Below are positions 50,583 to 59,278 of a stretch of 64,000 nt of DNA, piece after piece. Numbering within the stretch: the first letter of the stretch is position 1; the number at the start of each line of letters is the position of its first letter. Source of the DNA: Streptomyces antarcticus (GTDB lineage Bacteria; Actinomycetota; Actinomycetes; Streptomycetales; Streptomycetaceae); NCBI RefSeq assembly GCF_026627255.1, contig NZ_JAPNLM010000024.1, positions 62,001-126,000 of the forward strand, written 5' to 3'. Under the pieces are notes generated by a model. The model ran no database searches and was not told where the DNA came from. It was given only the letters and a program-made list of their open reading frames with translations. A program made the position numbers and the translations under genes.

Positions 50583-51389
50583 GTGACTTCCGCCCTCCCC
50601 TTTGACTTGATCGCCACCGACCTGGACGGGACTCTGCTGTGCGCCGGTGACACCGTCTCCGACCGCTCCCACCAGGCACTCGCCGCCGCACGCGCCGCCG
50701 GGGCCCGCCACATCATCGTCACAGGACGCCCCGTCCCGCAGGTCCGCCACGTCCTGGACGGCCTCGGCTATTCGGGGCTCGCGGTGTGCGGGCAGGGCGC
50801 CCAGGTGTACGACGCGGCGCGCGGGGTCCTGCTGCACTCCGTCTCCATGGACCGGGGGCTGGCCGAGGTCGCCCTCGGCAAGATCGAGGCGGAGATCGGC
50901 GAGGTCTACGCGGCGGTCAACCAGGAAGGGGTGGACGCGGAGATGCTGATAGGGCCCGGCTACCGGATGTGGCACCCCCACCTGCCGACGGTCCCGGTCC
51001 CGCGCAGGTCGGACCTGTGGTCGGCCCCGATCAACAAGGTGCTGCTCCAGCACCCCGAGCTGGACGACGACGAGCTGACGCGCCTCGCCCGGTCGGTGGT
51101 CGGCGACCTGGTGAACGTCACCATGGCCGGCGAGCACACGGTGGAACTCCAGCCGCCGGGCATCGACAAGGCCAGCGGTCTGGCCCGGGCGGCGGAGTTC
51201 CTGGGGGCGTCGGCGGCGGGGACGATCGCGTTCGGGGACATGCCGAACGACATCCCGATGTTCGCGTGGGCCGCCCGGGGGGTGGCGATGGCGAACGCGC
51301 ACCGGGAGCTGGTCGCGGTGGCCGACGAGATGACGCTGTCCAACGAAGACGACGGCATCGCGGTGGTCCTGGAACGCCTCTTCCCCTGA
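50583..51389 (+). CDS. Cof-type HAD-family phosphatase
   Basis: A 268-residue haloacid-dehalogenase phosphatase of the Cof/IIB group. LIATDLDGTLL (nucleophile Asp) is motif I, HIIVTGRPVPQ motif II, APINKVLL holds the Lys, and AFGDMPNDIPMF is motif IV. These enzymes dephosphorylate sugar phosphates or cofactor intermediates; the substrate is unknown. The GTG at 50583 has no ribosome site but TATCCT lies 7 bases upstream, so the mRNA may be leaderless. Its 3' end shares an inverted repeat with the convergent CocE gene. Confidence 0.88.
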   Translation: MTSALPFDLIATDLDGTLLCAGDTVSDRSHQALAAARAAGARHIIVTGRPVPQVRHVLDGLGYSGLAVCGQGAQVYDAARGVLLHSVSMDRGLAEVALGKIEAEIGEVYAAVNQEGVDAEMLIGPGYRMWHPHLPTVPVPRRSDLWSAPINKVLLQHPELDDDELTRLARSVVGDLVNVTMAGEHTVELQPPGIDKASGLARAAEFLGASAAGTIAFGDMPNDIPMFAWAARGVAMANAHRELVAVADEMTLSNEDDGIAVVLERLFP

Positions 51390-51461
51390 CGGGCGGGGCC
51401 TGGCCGCCTCTCAGCGACGCCGTTGCGGGGGCTCCGCCCCGGGAGCGGAGCGGCCCGTCAG
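51386..51461. terminator. Shared inverted repeat covering both stop codons of convergent genes
   Basis: CTGACGGGC (51386-51394) and GCCCGTCAG (51453-51461) are exact inverses, each containing one gene's stop codon, with an inner GCTCCGC/GCGGAGC hairpin (51431-51437, 51445-51451). A bidirectional terminator is likely. Confidence 0.5.
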
Positions 51462-53461
51462 CCCGCCGTGCGGGGGAGGCGGCGTTCCCACGTGCGGTGG
51501 AAGACGACCTCGTCGCCCTCCCGGCACACCACCTCGTTCGACGTCAGGAACCCGCCCTCGTCGCAGCGGATCTCCGACCGGGTCTCGACCCGCGCGTCCC
51601 AGCCCAGGTCCGGCCTCCGCAGCCGCACCTTCCACTGCGACCGGGTCGACGCCGACAGCGCGTCCGCCTCCTGGATCTCGTACACCTCCACCGCGTCCTC
51701 GCTGAACTCCAGCCCGTCCGGATAGACCCGCGTGCCCCCGTACCGCGGGTCCACCTCCAGCCGCCACGTGCCGCGGGCGACGTCCCGTACGACCAGCCGC
51801 TCGGGCCGCGGCTCGTCCAGCGTGTCCGGGTGGACCACCCCCAGCGGCTGCGACTGCTCCGGCTCCCCGAAGGCGATCCCGTCGTCCCCGGCGGACCGCG
51901 CCCGCACCGGGAGGGTCACCTCGCTGCCCGCCGGGTCCAGGGTCCAGCCGGGCTCGGAGCCGGTTCGCGGCCAGATCCACGGCCAGTACGCGGAAGACAG
52001 CGACAGGCGGATGCGGTGGCCCGGGGCGAAGGCGTGCCCGATGCCGTTCAGCTCGAAGGTGACGTCCTCGTACGCGCCCGTCGGCCACGGGACGGCCCGG
52101 TCCCGGCCGTGGCGCGCGGAGAGGTTCAGCGCGCCCCGAGTGACGAGCGTCGAGGAGCCGTCCGGGGCCACGTCGCACAGCCGGGCCACCACCTGCCCGT
52201 ACGGGACGTCCAGCCGCAGCCGCAGGGTCACCGCGGGGCGGCCCAGGATCTCCACCGGCTCGCCCTCGCCCACCGGGAACTCGAAGCAGGCCGACTTCGC
52301 GTCCTCCTCGCGCTGGTCCGGCGGCAGGTCGGCGTCGTTGCCGAACGGGAAGAACCGGCCCGCGTCCAGCCCGGTGTGCTGCGGCGAGGCGACTTCCACC
52401 GGCGCGCCCTGGAGTCCGTACGGGACGGGGATCACCGACGCGGACGGCCACGCCTTCTCGCCGACCCAGCGGCCCGGCAGCTCCGCGTACACGGTGGCCG
52501 GCGGGTGCGAGTCGCTGATCCAGGAGCGCAGCAGCGGCTCGTCCATCACGCCGTTGTCCTCGCCCTTGAGCCAGTGGTCCCACCAGCGCAGGGTCTCCTG
52601 GAGGAAGCCGATCGCCGGACCCGGGGGCAGCCCGCGGTCGGGGTACTGGTGCGACCACGGTCCGATCAGGCCCCGGACCCGGTCCGCGGGCAGGTGCTCG
52701 ACCAGCCGCAGCACCGTGTCCCGGTACGGGTCGTGCCAGCCGCCCACCGCGAGGACCGCCGCGCCGACGGCCGCGTAGTCCTCGCAGACGCTGCCGTGGC
52801 GCCAGTAGTCGTCCCGGGTCTGGTGCGAGAGCCAGGTGTGGACGAGCGGCTCCACGCCCTCCAGCCGGTCCAGCCACTGCTCCCGCCAGCCGTCGCCCGC
52901 GTACAGCGGGTCCGGCGGGCGCGCGGCGAACGCCAGCATCGTCGCCGCCCAGGCGTGCATGTCCACGGCCAGCACCGAGCCGCCCATGTAGTGCACGTCG
53001 TTGTCGAAGCGGTCGTCGGTCGAGCACACGGTCACGACGGCCTTCAGCGCCTCGGGGCCGAGTGCGGCGATCTGGAGGCTGTTGAAGCCGCCCCAGGAGA
53101 TCCCGAACATGCCCACCGAGCCCGAGCACCACGGCTGTGCCGCCAGCCACTCGACCACGGCGACCCCGTCGGCCAGCTCCCGGGCGTCGTACTCGTCGCC
53201 GGGGCGGCCCCCGCTGCACCCGTGGCCGCGCACGTCCACCCGGACCGAGGCGTAGCCGTGGCCCGCGTACCAGGGGTGGCGCTGCCAGTCGCGGGGCGCG
53301 GTCCAGTCGGTGAGCCGGTAGGGGAGGTACTCCAGCAGGGCGGGGACGGGGCCGTCCGTCACCGGGCGCCAGATCCGGGCGTACAGCTCGACGCCGTCGG
53401 ACAGCGGGATCCGGACATCCTCGCGGGTGGTCTCGTACGGGAAATCGGTACGGATGATCAT
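51458..53461 (-). CDS. CocE/NonD-family hydrolase
   Basis: A 667-residue alpha/beta hydrolase of the cocaine-esterase/X-prolyl-peptidase group. RVDVRGHGCSGGRPGDEYD, MFGISWGGFNSLQIAALGPE (nucleophile Ser about 121), CSTDDRFDNDVHYMGGSVL, LIGPWSHQYPD (His) and a C-terminal jelly-roll domain (FEFPVGEGEPVEILG, RLRLDVPYGQVVARLCDVAP) are visible. No signal peptide, so probably cytoplasmic. It starts 22 bases after the end of a truncated peptide-transporter gene on the same strand, fitting a peptide-use context. Confidence 0.9.
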   Translation of the reverse strand: MIIRTDFPYETTREDVRIPLSDGVELYARIWRPVTDGPVPALLEYLPYRLTDWTAPRDWQRHPWYAGHGYASVRVDVRGHGCSGGRPGDEYDARELADGVAVVEWLAAQPWCSGSVGMFGISWGGFNSLQIAALGPEALKAVVTVCSTDDRFDNDVHYMGGSVLAVDMHAWAATMLAFAARPPDPLYAGDGWREQWLDRLEGVEPLVHTWLSHQTRDDYWRHGSVCEDYAAVGAAVLAVGGWHDPYRDTVLRLVEHLPADRVRGLIGPWSHQYPDRGLPPGPAIGFLQETLRWWDHWLKGEDNGVMDEPLLRSWISDSHPPATVYAELPGRWVGEKAWPSASVIPVPYGLQGAPVEVASPQHTGLDAGRFFPFGNDADLPPDQREEDAKSACFEFPVGEGEPVEILGRPAVTLRLRLDVPYGQVVARLCDVAPDGSSTLVTRGALNLSARHGRDRAVPWPTGAYEDVTFELNGIGHAFAPGHRIRLSLSSAYWPWIWPRTGSEPGWTLDPAGSEVTLPVRARSAGDDGIAFGEPEQSQPLGVVHPDTLDEPRPERLVVRDVARGTWRLEVDPRYGGTRVYPDGLEFSEDAVEVYEIQEADALSASTRSQWKVRLRRPDLGWDARVETRSEIRCDEGGFLTSNEVVCREGDEVVFHRTWERRLPRTAG

Positions 53462-53482
53462 CGGAGTGGGTCGCCAATCGCC

Positions 53483-54208
53483 TCAGTGGACGGGGTGCAT
53501 CGTGCGCCGCAGCCAGGGCGCGAGCGCGAACTCGGCGCAGTGCCCGCGGCCGGCCAGGTGGCGGCGGCCCATGACGTACTGGATCAGGCCGAAGGTCATG
53601 CCGATGGCGGCCGCGGAGAAGCCCCAGTGCCAGCCCTGGTGCTCGCCGAGCCAGCCGGTGATCAGGGGGCCGGCGAACGCGCCGATGTTGATGGACATGT
53701 AGTAGAGCGCGAAACCGGCGTCGCGCCGGTCGTCGTCGGTGCGGTACAGCTTGCCCACCATGGTGGCCACGTTGGGCTTGAGCAGGCCGGTTCCCGCACT
53801 GATCAGGCCGAGGCCCACCCAGGTCATGGCGGCGGTGGGGACCGCCATGGCGTAGTGGCCGCAGGCGATCAGGATCCCGCCCCACAGGACGGCCCGGTAG
53901 GAACCGAGGATGCGGTCGGCGAGCCAGCCGCCCGCGACGGAGACGAGGTAGACCATGGTCCCGTAGGCCGCGGAGACGGACGCCGCGGTGCCCGGGTTCA
54001 TCCCCAGGCCGCCGTTCGCCACCGTGTCCGCGAAGTAGAGGACGAGGATGGCCTGCATGCCGAGGAACGAGAAGCGCTCCCAGACCTCCAGCCCGGACAG
54101 GGTGGCGAGACCCCGGGGGTGGCCGAGGAAGGCATGGTCGTCCTCGGGCGGCGGCTGCTCGGCCTCCGGTTCCGGGGATCCGTCTGTGTCGGACGCAGTT
54201 CTGGACAA
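53483..54208 (-). pseudogene. 3'-truncated POT/PTR2-family peptide:H+ symporter
   Basis: Encodes 241 residues that match only the N-terminal half of proton-dependent oligopeptide transporters (normally about 450-500). LEVWERFSFLGMQAILVLYF is the ExxERF helix, GGWLADRILGSYRAVLWGG the PTR2 signature 1, and ALYYMSINIGAFAGPLITG signature 2. The frame ends LRRTMHPVH just after the sixth helix, and no remaining half is present in any frame because CocE begins 22 bases on. A TTG at 54208 with GGAGAATG 8 bases upstream is the likely start. Whether a half protein is made is unknown. Confidence 0.75.
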
Positions 54209-54357
54209 AAGACATTCTCCGGTTGTATCGGCTCCACAAGAACATACCGGTGCGCTTCGGGCACTGCTCGGGTGGCGGCCGGACAGGCGCTCTCCGTGAT
54301 CGAAAACAGACCGGATACGCTGGCTTGAGTGATGGCAGCGACACATCGACAATCCAT

Positions 54358-54381
54358 GTGATCGTCAGCGTGATCGTCAGC
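54358..54381. repeat. 12-bp direct repeat GTGATCGTCAGC, two copies
   Basis: Perfect tandem copies at 54358-54369 and 54370-54381, between the transporter remnant and the polyprenyl synthase start. Possibly a regulator site, or a slippage product. Confidence 0.6.
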
Positions 54382-54398
54382 AGACAGGAGTACCCCTC

Positions 54399-55409
54399 GT
54401 GACCGTCGTCGGGCCGTTCGGACTGAGCGTGCGGGACCAGGCTCTTGAGACCGATGTCCAGGCGGGACTGGCCGCCGTCGAGGCGGGTCTGCTGGAGGCC
54501 ACCAAGAGCGAAGTCCCCTTCATCACCGAGGCCGCGCAGCACCTCGTGCGGGCCGGCGGCAAGCGGTTCCGGCCGCTGCTGGTGATGCTCGCGTCCCGTT
54601 TCGGCGATCCGTACGCGCCCGGGATCGTGCCGTCCGCCGTGGTGGTCGAGCTCACCCACCTGGCGACGCTCTACCACGACGACGTCATGGACGAGGCGGA
54701 CGTGCGCCGCGGCGTGGACAGCGCGAACGCCCGCTGGGGCAACTCGGTGGCCGTCCTGACGGGTGACTTCCTGTTCGCCCGGGCCTCCCACATCCTGGCC
54801 GACCTCGGACCCGAGGCCGTGCGCGTCCAGGCCGAGGCCTTCGAGCGGCTGGTGACCGGCCAGATCCTGGAGACGGCCGGCCCGCGCGACGGCCGCGACC
54901 CCGTCGCCCACTACCTCGACGTCATCGCGGGCAAGACCGGCTCGCTGATCGCCGTCTCCGGCCGCTTCGGCGCGCTGATGTCCGGCGCCGACGAGTCGGT
55001 CGTCGACATCCTCACCCAGTACGGCGAGCGCCTCGGCACCGCCTTCCAGCTCGCCGACGACGTCCTCGACATCGCCTCCGACGCCCACGAGTCCGGCAAG
55101 ACCCCGGGCACCGACCTGCGCGAGGGCATCCCCACCCTGCCCGTGCTGCGGCTGCGCGAGATCGCGGCCCGCGACGGGCGCGCCGAGGACCTGGAACTCG
55201 TACGGCTCCTGGACGGCGACCTCACGGACGACGCCCGGCACGCCGAGGCCCTGACCCGGCTGCGGGCGCACCCGGCCCTGGAGCGGGCCCGCCGCGACAC
55301 CATCCGATGCGCGGAGGACGCGCGCGCCACGCTCGCGCCGCTGCCCGAGTGCTTCGCGAAGTCGGCCCTGGAAGAGCTGTGCGATGCCGTGGTGCACCGC
55401 GCCGGCTGA
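54399..55409 (+). CDS. Polyprenyl diphosphate synthase, probably for the menaquinone tail
   Basis: A 336-residue trans-isoprenyl diphosphate synthase. The first Asp-rich motif is LYHDDVMDEAD (about residues 92-98) and the second is QLADDVLDIASD (about 218-224). GGKRFRPLLVMLASRFG, GNSVAVLTGDFLFARA and KTGSLIAVSGRFGALMSGAD are conserved. It condenses isopentenyl diphosphate onto allylic primers to make long chains. Closeness to mqn and nuo genes suggests the menaquinone side chain. The GTG has AGGAG 13 bases upstream. It is divergent from the transporter remnant. Confidence 0.9.
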   Translation: MTVVGPFGLSVRDQALETDVQAGLAAVEAGLLEATKSEVPFITEAAQHLVRAGGKRFRPLLVMLASRFGDPYAPGIVPSAVVVELTHLATLYHDDVMDEADVRRGVDSANARWGNSVAVLTGDFLFARASHILADLGPEAVRVQAEAFERLVTGQILETAGPRDGRDPVAHYLDVIAGKTGSLIAVSGRFGALMSGADESVVDILTQYGERLGTAFQLADDVLDIASDAHESGKTPGTDLREGIPTLPVLRLREIAARDGRAEDLELVRLLDGDLTDDARHAEALTRLRAHPALERARRDTIRCAEDARATLAPLPECFAKSALEELCDAVVHRAG

Positions 55410-55682
55410 CGCCGCCGCGCGGCGGCCGTCCCGGCCGTGGTCTCCGCTGCGGTCCCGGTCGTGGTCCCCGCTGCGGAACGGGCCCTTCCGCCCCGTCGAC
55501 CCCTACGGGTCGGGGCAGGGGGGCCCGCGCCGTGTCATCCCACGGTCGTACGCGCAATTGCGTCCGGGGGCTGACGCCCCGGAGCCGTCGATTTGGTCAG
55601 ATGGAGTCATCAACCCCACCAGATCGGGTGAGCGCGGCGACACGGGGGTCGCCGCCGTCGACACAGAGGGCAGGGCACTGAC

Positions 55683-56882
55683 ATGGCAGCGAACACGAAG
55701 ACTTCTCGCAAGGTCGCCCGGTACGGCGTACCGGTCGCGGTGGCAGGTGTGGCCGCGGCGACCATCGCGATGGTCCCGGCCTTCGCCAACGCCGCGGGGC
55801 CCGACCTGCCCAAGGTGACGGCGCAGGAGCTCATCGCGAAGATCGCGGCATCGGACGTACAGCAGCTGTCCGGCACGGCCAAGATCAGCACCGACCTGGG
55901 CCTGCCGAAGCTCGCGACCGGGCTGCTCGGGGGCGGCGGCGTCGCGGGCGGATCGGCCGACCCGGAGGACAAGGTCGCGCAGCTGGCGAACGGCACGCAC
56001 ACCGTGCGCGTCGCCGCCGACGGCCCGGACCGCCAGAAGCTGACCTTCCTGGACGGCAAGGACGAGTACAGCCTCATCCACAACGGCAACGACGTGTGGG
56101 GCTACGACTCCCAGTCGAACGAGGTCTTCCACGAGAAGAACGCCGGCAAGGCCGGGGAGCACAAGACGGGCGACCGCCTCGGCGGCGCCTCGCCCCAGCA
56201 GCTGGCCCAGGACGTCCTGAAGGCCGCCGGAACCACCACGGACGTCAGCGTCGGCGACACCGCCCAGGTGGCCGGCCGGGACGCCTACCAGCTGGTGCTC
56301 AAGCCCAAGCAGACCGGCTCCACGGTCGGCTCGGTCAAGATCGCGGTCGATGCCAAGAACGGCGTGCCGCTGCGCGTGCAGTTGCTCTCCGCCCAGGGCG
56401 GCAAGCCGATTGCGGACGCGGGCTTCACCCAGATCGACTTCGCCAAGCCGGCGGCCGACACCTTCGCCTTCACCCCGCCCAAGGGCGCCAAGCTGACCGA
56501 GGGCACGGACGGGCCCGCGGCCGGCAAGGACGCCCACGACAAGGGCCTCAAGGCGCTGGAGTCCTTCCCGGGCCTCGGCCAGCTGGCCGGCGGAGAGAAC
56601 GGCAAGGGCGACGTGAAGGTCCTCGGCGAGGGCTGGGCGACCGTCGCCCGGATCGACACCGGCGCGGGCACGAACCTCAAGGACCTGGAGAACGACAAGA
56701 ACACCCCGAAGGAGGCCAAGCAGTTCCTGAACTCCCTCGGGGAGAAGGTCTCCGGGTCGTTCGGCGAGGGCCGGGTCCTGTCGACCCGCCTGGTCAACGC
56801 CCTGATCACGGACGACGGCAAGGTCTACGTCGGCGCGGTCACCAAGGACCAGCTGGTCAAGACGGCCAACACCGTCAAGTAG
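55683..56882 (+). CDS. LolA-like/DUF2092 exported protein
   Basis: A 399-residue exported protein: signal peptide about residues 1-37 (VPVAVAGVAAATIAMVPAFANA), then a LolA-like fold starting VTAQELIAKIAASDVQQLSG with KISTDLGLPKL and a later GRDAYQLVLKPKQTGSTVG, KIAVDAKNGVPLRVQLLS, FTQIDFAKPAADTF. Actinobacterial members are associated with the envelope and bind lipophilic ligands or interact with sigma systems; the ligand is unknown. It has a GAGGG upstream of the ATG and sits downstream of the polyprenyl synthase after a 273-bp gap that holds no gene I can support. Confidence 0.82.
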   Translation: MAANTKTSRKVARYGVPVAVAGVAAATIAMVPAFANAAGPDLPKVTAQELIAKIAASDVQQLSGTAKISTDLGLPKLATGLLGGGGVAGGSADPEDKVAQLANGTHTVRVAADGPDRQKLTFLDGKDEYSLIHNGNDVWGYDSQSNEVFHEKNAGKAGEHKTGDRLGGASPQQLAQDVLKAAGTTTDVSVGDTAQVAGRDAYQLVLKPKQTGSTVGSVKIAVDAKNGVPLRVQLLSAQGGKPIADAGFTQIDFAKPAADTFAFTPPKGAKLTEGTDGPAAGKDAHDKGLKALESFPGLGQLAGGENGKGDVKVLGEGWATVARIDTGAGTNLKDLENDKNTPKEAKQFLNSLGEKVSGSFGEGRVLSTRLVNALITDDGKVYVGAVTKDQLVKTANTVK

Positions 56883-56917
56883 GGCGGACAGCGCCGAGTA
56901 GGGCGGACACCGCCGAG
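56880..56917. repeat. 19-bp direct repeat at the end of the LolA-like gene
   Basis: TAGGGCGGACAGCGCCGAG at 56880-56898 and a one-base variant at 56899-56917. The first copy begins with the gene's TAG stop codon. Confidence 0.85.
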
Positions 56918-56945
56918 TAGTCGGCGCGTGGCCGCACGCACGCCG

Positions 56946-56979
56946 AGGGTGGCCCGGGACCTGTGTCCCGGGCCACCCT
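56946..56979. terminator. 15-bp hairpin terminator after the LolA-like gene
   Basis: AGGGTGGCCCGGGAC (56946-56960) pairs perfectly with 56965-56979 around CTGT, followed by TCTGCC. Confidence 0.8.
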
Positions 56980-57028
56980 TCTGCCGTAGTCCTCCTGCGT
57001 ACGCCCGCCCCCGCTGTACGGTGGTCGG

Positions 57029-57232
57029 ATGTCGAGACACGTCACCATCCGCCTGGACGAGGACTTCCACGAACGCCTGAAGGCGCGCGCGGCGGCGCTG
57101 GGAACGACGGTCACCGCGCTGATCACCGAGGTCACGGAACGCGAACTCGACGACGACCGGAAGAACTTCCTCTCCGGGATCGAGGAGTTCGCCGACCACT
57201 GGGGCTACTTCCAGGAGCGGTTCGGCAATTGA
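57029..57232 (+). CDS. Ribbon-helix-helix antitoxin-like protein
   Basis: A 67-residue protein whose first half, RHVTIRLDEDFHERLKARAA then TTVTALITEVTERELDDD, is a clear strand-helix-helix DNA-binding fold. The end (FADHWGYFQERFGN) is amphipathic and acidic, suited to toxin binding. It overlaps the next gene by 4 bases (TTGA), and the pair matches the antitoxin/Doc-like toxin order seen in Streptomyces. The AT-richer upstream gap 56980-57028 should hold its promoter/operator. Confidence 0.8.
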   Translation: MSRHVTIRLDEDFHERLKARAAALGTTVTALITEVTERELDDDRKNFLSGIEEFADHWGYFQERFGN

Positions 57233-57645
57233 AGATCACCATGGAATGGGCCTGGACCGCCCTGGCCCACCATCTCCCGTCCGATCCCGCGGTGTGGGAC
57301 CCCTCAGGGGTGGCAGCCGCCGTCGCCCGGCACCAGAACGACCTCGTCCTGGTACCCGAACAGCCCGCCCCGGACACCGCGTGGCGGGCTGCCGCGTTCC
57401 TGCACACCCTCGCGGTGTGCCCGGCGCTGGAATCGCCGATGAACGAGTTCTACGCCGCCGCCGCGACCCGCTCGTACCTGCGCGTCGCCGGAGCCAGGCA
57501 GCTGCCCTCGCCGGAGGTGCTCGGCGATCTGGTCGAGGCGGCGAAGCTGGGCCGGGTGGACGTGGCCGACGTGGCCGCGGAACTGCGCGCCCGGATACAG
57601 GAGCCGCTGTCGGCCTCGCTGCGGTCCCGCGCGGAGGGCGCGTAG
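57229..57645 (+). CDS. Doc/Fic-like toxin component, degenerate motif
   Basis: A 138-residue protein resembling the Fic-family toxin components of streptomycete toxin-antitoxin pairs: MEWAWTALAHHLPSDP, GVAAAVARHQNDLV, AAFLHTLAVCPALESPMNEF, EFYAAAATRSYLRVAG. The canonical Fic/Doc catalytic HPFxxGN loop is replaced by the VCPALESPMN region and lacks His, so AMP-transfer or phosphorylation of EF-Tu is doubtful. The TTG start overlaps the antitoxin stop; the strand preceding MEW is family-like, favouring TTG over the ATG at 57241. Confidence 0.7.
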   Translation: MKITMEWAWTALAHHLPSDPAVWDPSGVAAAVARHQNDLVLVPEQPAPDTAWRAAAFLHTLAVCPALESPMNEFYAAAATRSYLRVAGARQLPSPEVLGDLVEAAKLGRVDVADVAAELRARIQEPLSASLRSRAEGA

Positions 57646-57677
57646 CGCGCCGTACGCCCGTACGGCCGTACGCGGCT

Positions 57678-57722
57678 GCCGCCGCCGCTCCCGCGCCGGG
57701 GAGGCGGGGGAACGGCGGCGGC
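57678..57722. terminator. GC-rich hairpin between the Doc-like gene and the aminopeptidase
   Basis: GCCGCCGCCG (57678-57687) pairs with CGGCGGCGGC (57713-57722) across a G-rich 25-base loop in the gap between convergent genes. Confidence 0.4.
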
Positions 57723-57760
57723 GCGGGCGATCGGCTGCCGGTGGTGCCTGCGGCCGGGTG

Positions 57761-59077
57761 CTAGAAGGTGATCTTCCAGCTGTTGATGTAGCCGACGTCC
57801 TGGGCGGCCACGTCCTTCACCTGGAGCTTCCAGACCCCGTTGGCGACCTCGCTGGAGGCGTTGACCGTGTACGAGGCGATCACGTTGTCCGCGGAGTCCG
57901 AGGCGGAGTTCTTCAGCCGGTAGGCCGTCCCGTCCGGGGCGAGCAGGTCGATGACCAGGTCACCGCGGTACGTGTGGACGATGTTGACGTCGACCTTGGT
58001 GGTGGCGGGCGCGTTGCCGGCGACGCCGGAGACCATGATCGGCGAGGTGACCGCGGCGGCCGGGGAGTCCGGGATGTTCACGTCCGCGGTGTTCTCGAAC
58101 GACGGGCCCGGCGGGACCGGGGTGGAGGCCCCGAGGTTCCAGATCGCGTAGGCGATGGCGTCGGCGTTGCGGTCCAGGGCGGTGTCGTTGATGTTCGTCA
58201 ACGAGTCGCAGGACGAGTGGTAGCAGCGGTCGAAGGCCTGACCGGAGGTGCCGCCCCACTTCTGGACCTGGGCCGCGGTCTTCGTCCGGCTGGCGCCGGT
58301 GAACAGGCCGCCGACCGGGATGCCCACGTTCTTGAAGGACGCGTGGTCCGAGCGGCCGTCGCCCTCGGTCTCGATCTCCGTCGCGACGCCGAGGCCCGCG
58401 TAGTAGTTCTTGAAGGTCTGCTCGATGGTCGGGTCGTCGTCGTAGACGAAGTAACCCGGGTTCGGCGAGCCGATCATGTCGAAGTTCAGGTACCCGGCGA
58501 ACTTCGCGCGCTCGGCGGTCGGCAGGTTGTTGACGTAGTGCTTCGACCCGATCAGGCCGAGCTCCTCCGCGCCCCACCAGCCGAAGCGCAGGTGCTTCGT
58601 GGGCTGGAGGCCGGCGCGGGAGACGGCGAGGGCGGTCTCCAGCACGGCCGCGCTGCCGGATCCGTTGTCGTTGATGCCCGCGCCGGACGTCACCGAGTCG
58701 AGGTGAGCGCCGGACATCAGGACCGAGTTCGGGTCGCCGCCCGGCCAGTCGGCTATCAGGTTGTAGCCGGTGGCGCCGCTGGAGGTGAAGGTCTGCAGCG
58801 TGGTGGTGAAGCCCGCCGCGTCCAGCTTGGCCTTCACGTAGTCGATCGAGGCCTTGTAGCCGGCCCGGCCGTGGGCGCGGTTGCCGCCGTTGTTCGCGGC
58901 GATGGTCGAGAGCTGCGAGAGGTGGGCCTTGACGTTGGCCAGCGGAATGTCGGGCGGCGTCGGTGCCGCGGTGGCCGCCGAGGGGGCGGCCAGTGCGGCG
59001 GGGGCGGTGGAGGCGAACAGGCCGGCGACCGCGAACGCGGTCACGGCAGCGAGGCGCCGGGAGACGGACAGGCTCAT
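57761..59077 (-). CDS. Secreted M28-family aminopeptidase with P-domain
   Basis: A 438-residue exported enzyme like Streptomyces griseus aminopeptidase S. Signal peptide about residues 1-30. Zinc ligands of the M28 domain appear in LMSGAHLDSV (His), GINDNGSG (Asp), GWWGAEELGLIG (Glu), YLNFDMIGSPN (Asp) and GRSDHASF (His). A C-terminal proprotein-convertase P-like beta domain (about 335-438, IPDSPAAAVTSPIMVSGVAG and HTYRGDLVIDLLAPDGT) follows. It removes hydrophobic N-terminal residues outside the cell. The two Cys in DRCYHSSCDSL may be bonded. It is convergent with the Doc-like gene. Confidence 0.93.
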   Translation of the reverse strand: MSLSVSRRLAAVTAFAVAGLFASTAPAALAAPSAATAAPTPPDIPLANVKAHLSQLSTIAANNGGNRAHGRAGYKASIDYVKAKLDAAGFTTTLQTFTSSGATGYNLIADWPGGDPNSVLMSGAHLDSVTSGAGINDNGSGSAAVLETALAVSRAGLQPTKHLRFGWWGAEELGLIGSKHYVNNLPTAERAKFAGYLNFDMIGSPNPGYFVYDDDPTIEQTFKNYYAGLGVATEIETEGDGRSDHASFKNVGIPVGGLFTGASRTKTAAQVQKWGGTSGQAFDRCYHSSCDSLTNINDTALDRNADAIAYAIWNLGASTPVPPGPSFENTADVNIPDSPAAAVTSPIMVSGVAGNAPATTKVDVNIVHTYRGDLVIDLLAPDGTAYRLKNSASDSADNVIASYTVNASSEVANGVWKLQVKDVAAQDVGYINSWKITF

Positions 59078-59223
59078 GTGGGGGCTCCGGGATTCCGCGG
59101 GGATATGACGGAACGAGCGTGATAGAGCAGGTGAGCGATAGTGCGTCAGTGCGAGCCTGATGTTCAGTGAGAGCGTGACTGCCCGTCAAGACCACAATCC
59201 GGTCAAGGTGGTTCGGAAAACGG

Positions 59224-59259
59224 ACGGTCCCCGGTACGGGAGTTCCGTACGGGGACCGT
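59224..59259. terminator. Hairpin terminator after rarD
   Basis: Bases 59224-59239 pair with 59245-59259 (15 pairs, one bulged G) around a 5-base loop, 20 bases downstream of the rarD stop on the minus strand. Confidence 0.75.
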
Positions 59260-59278
59260 GGGGGCGGTGTGTGAGCGG

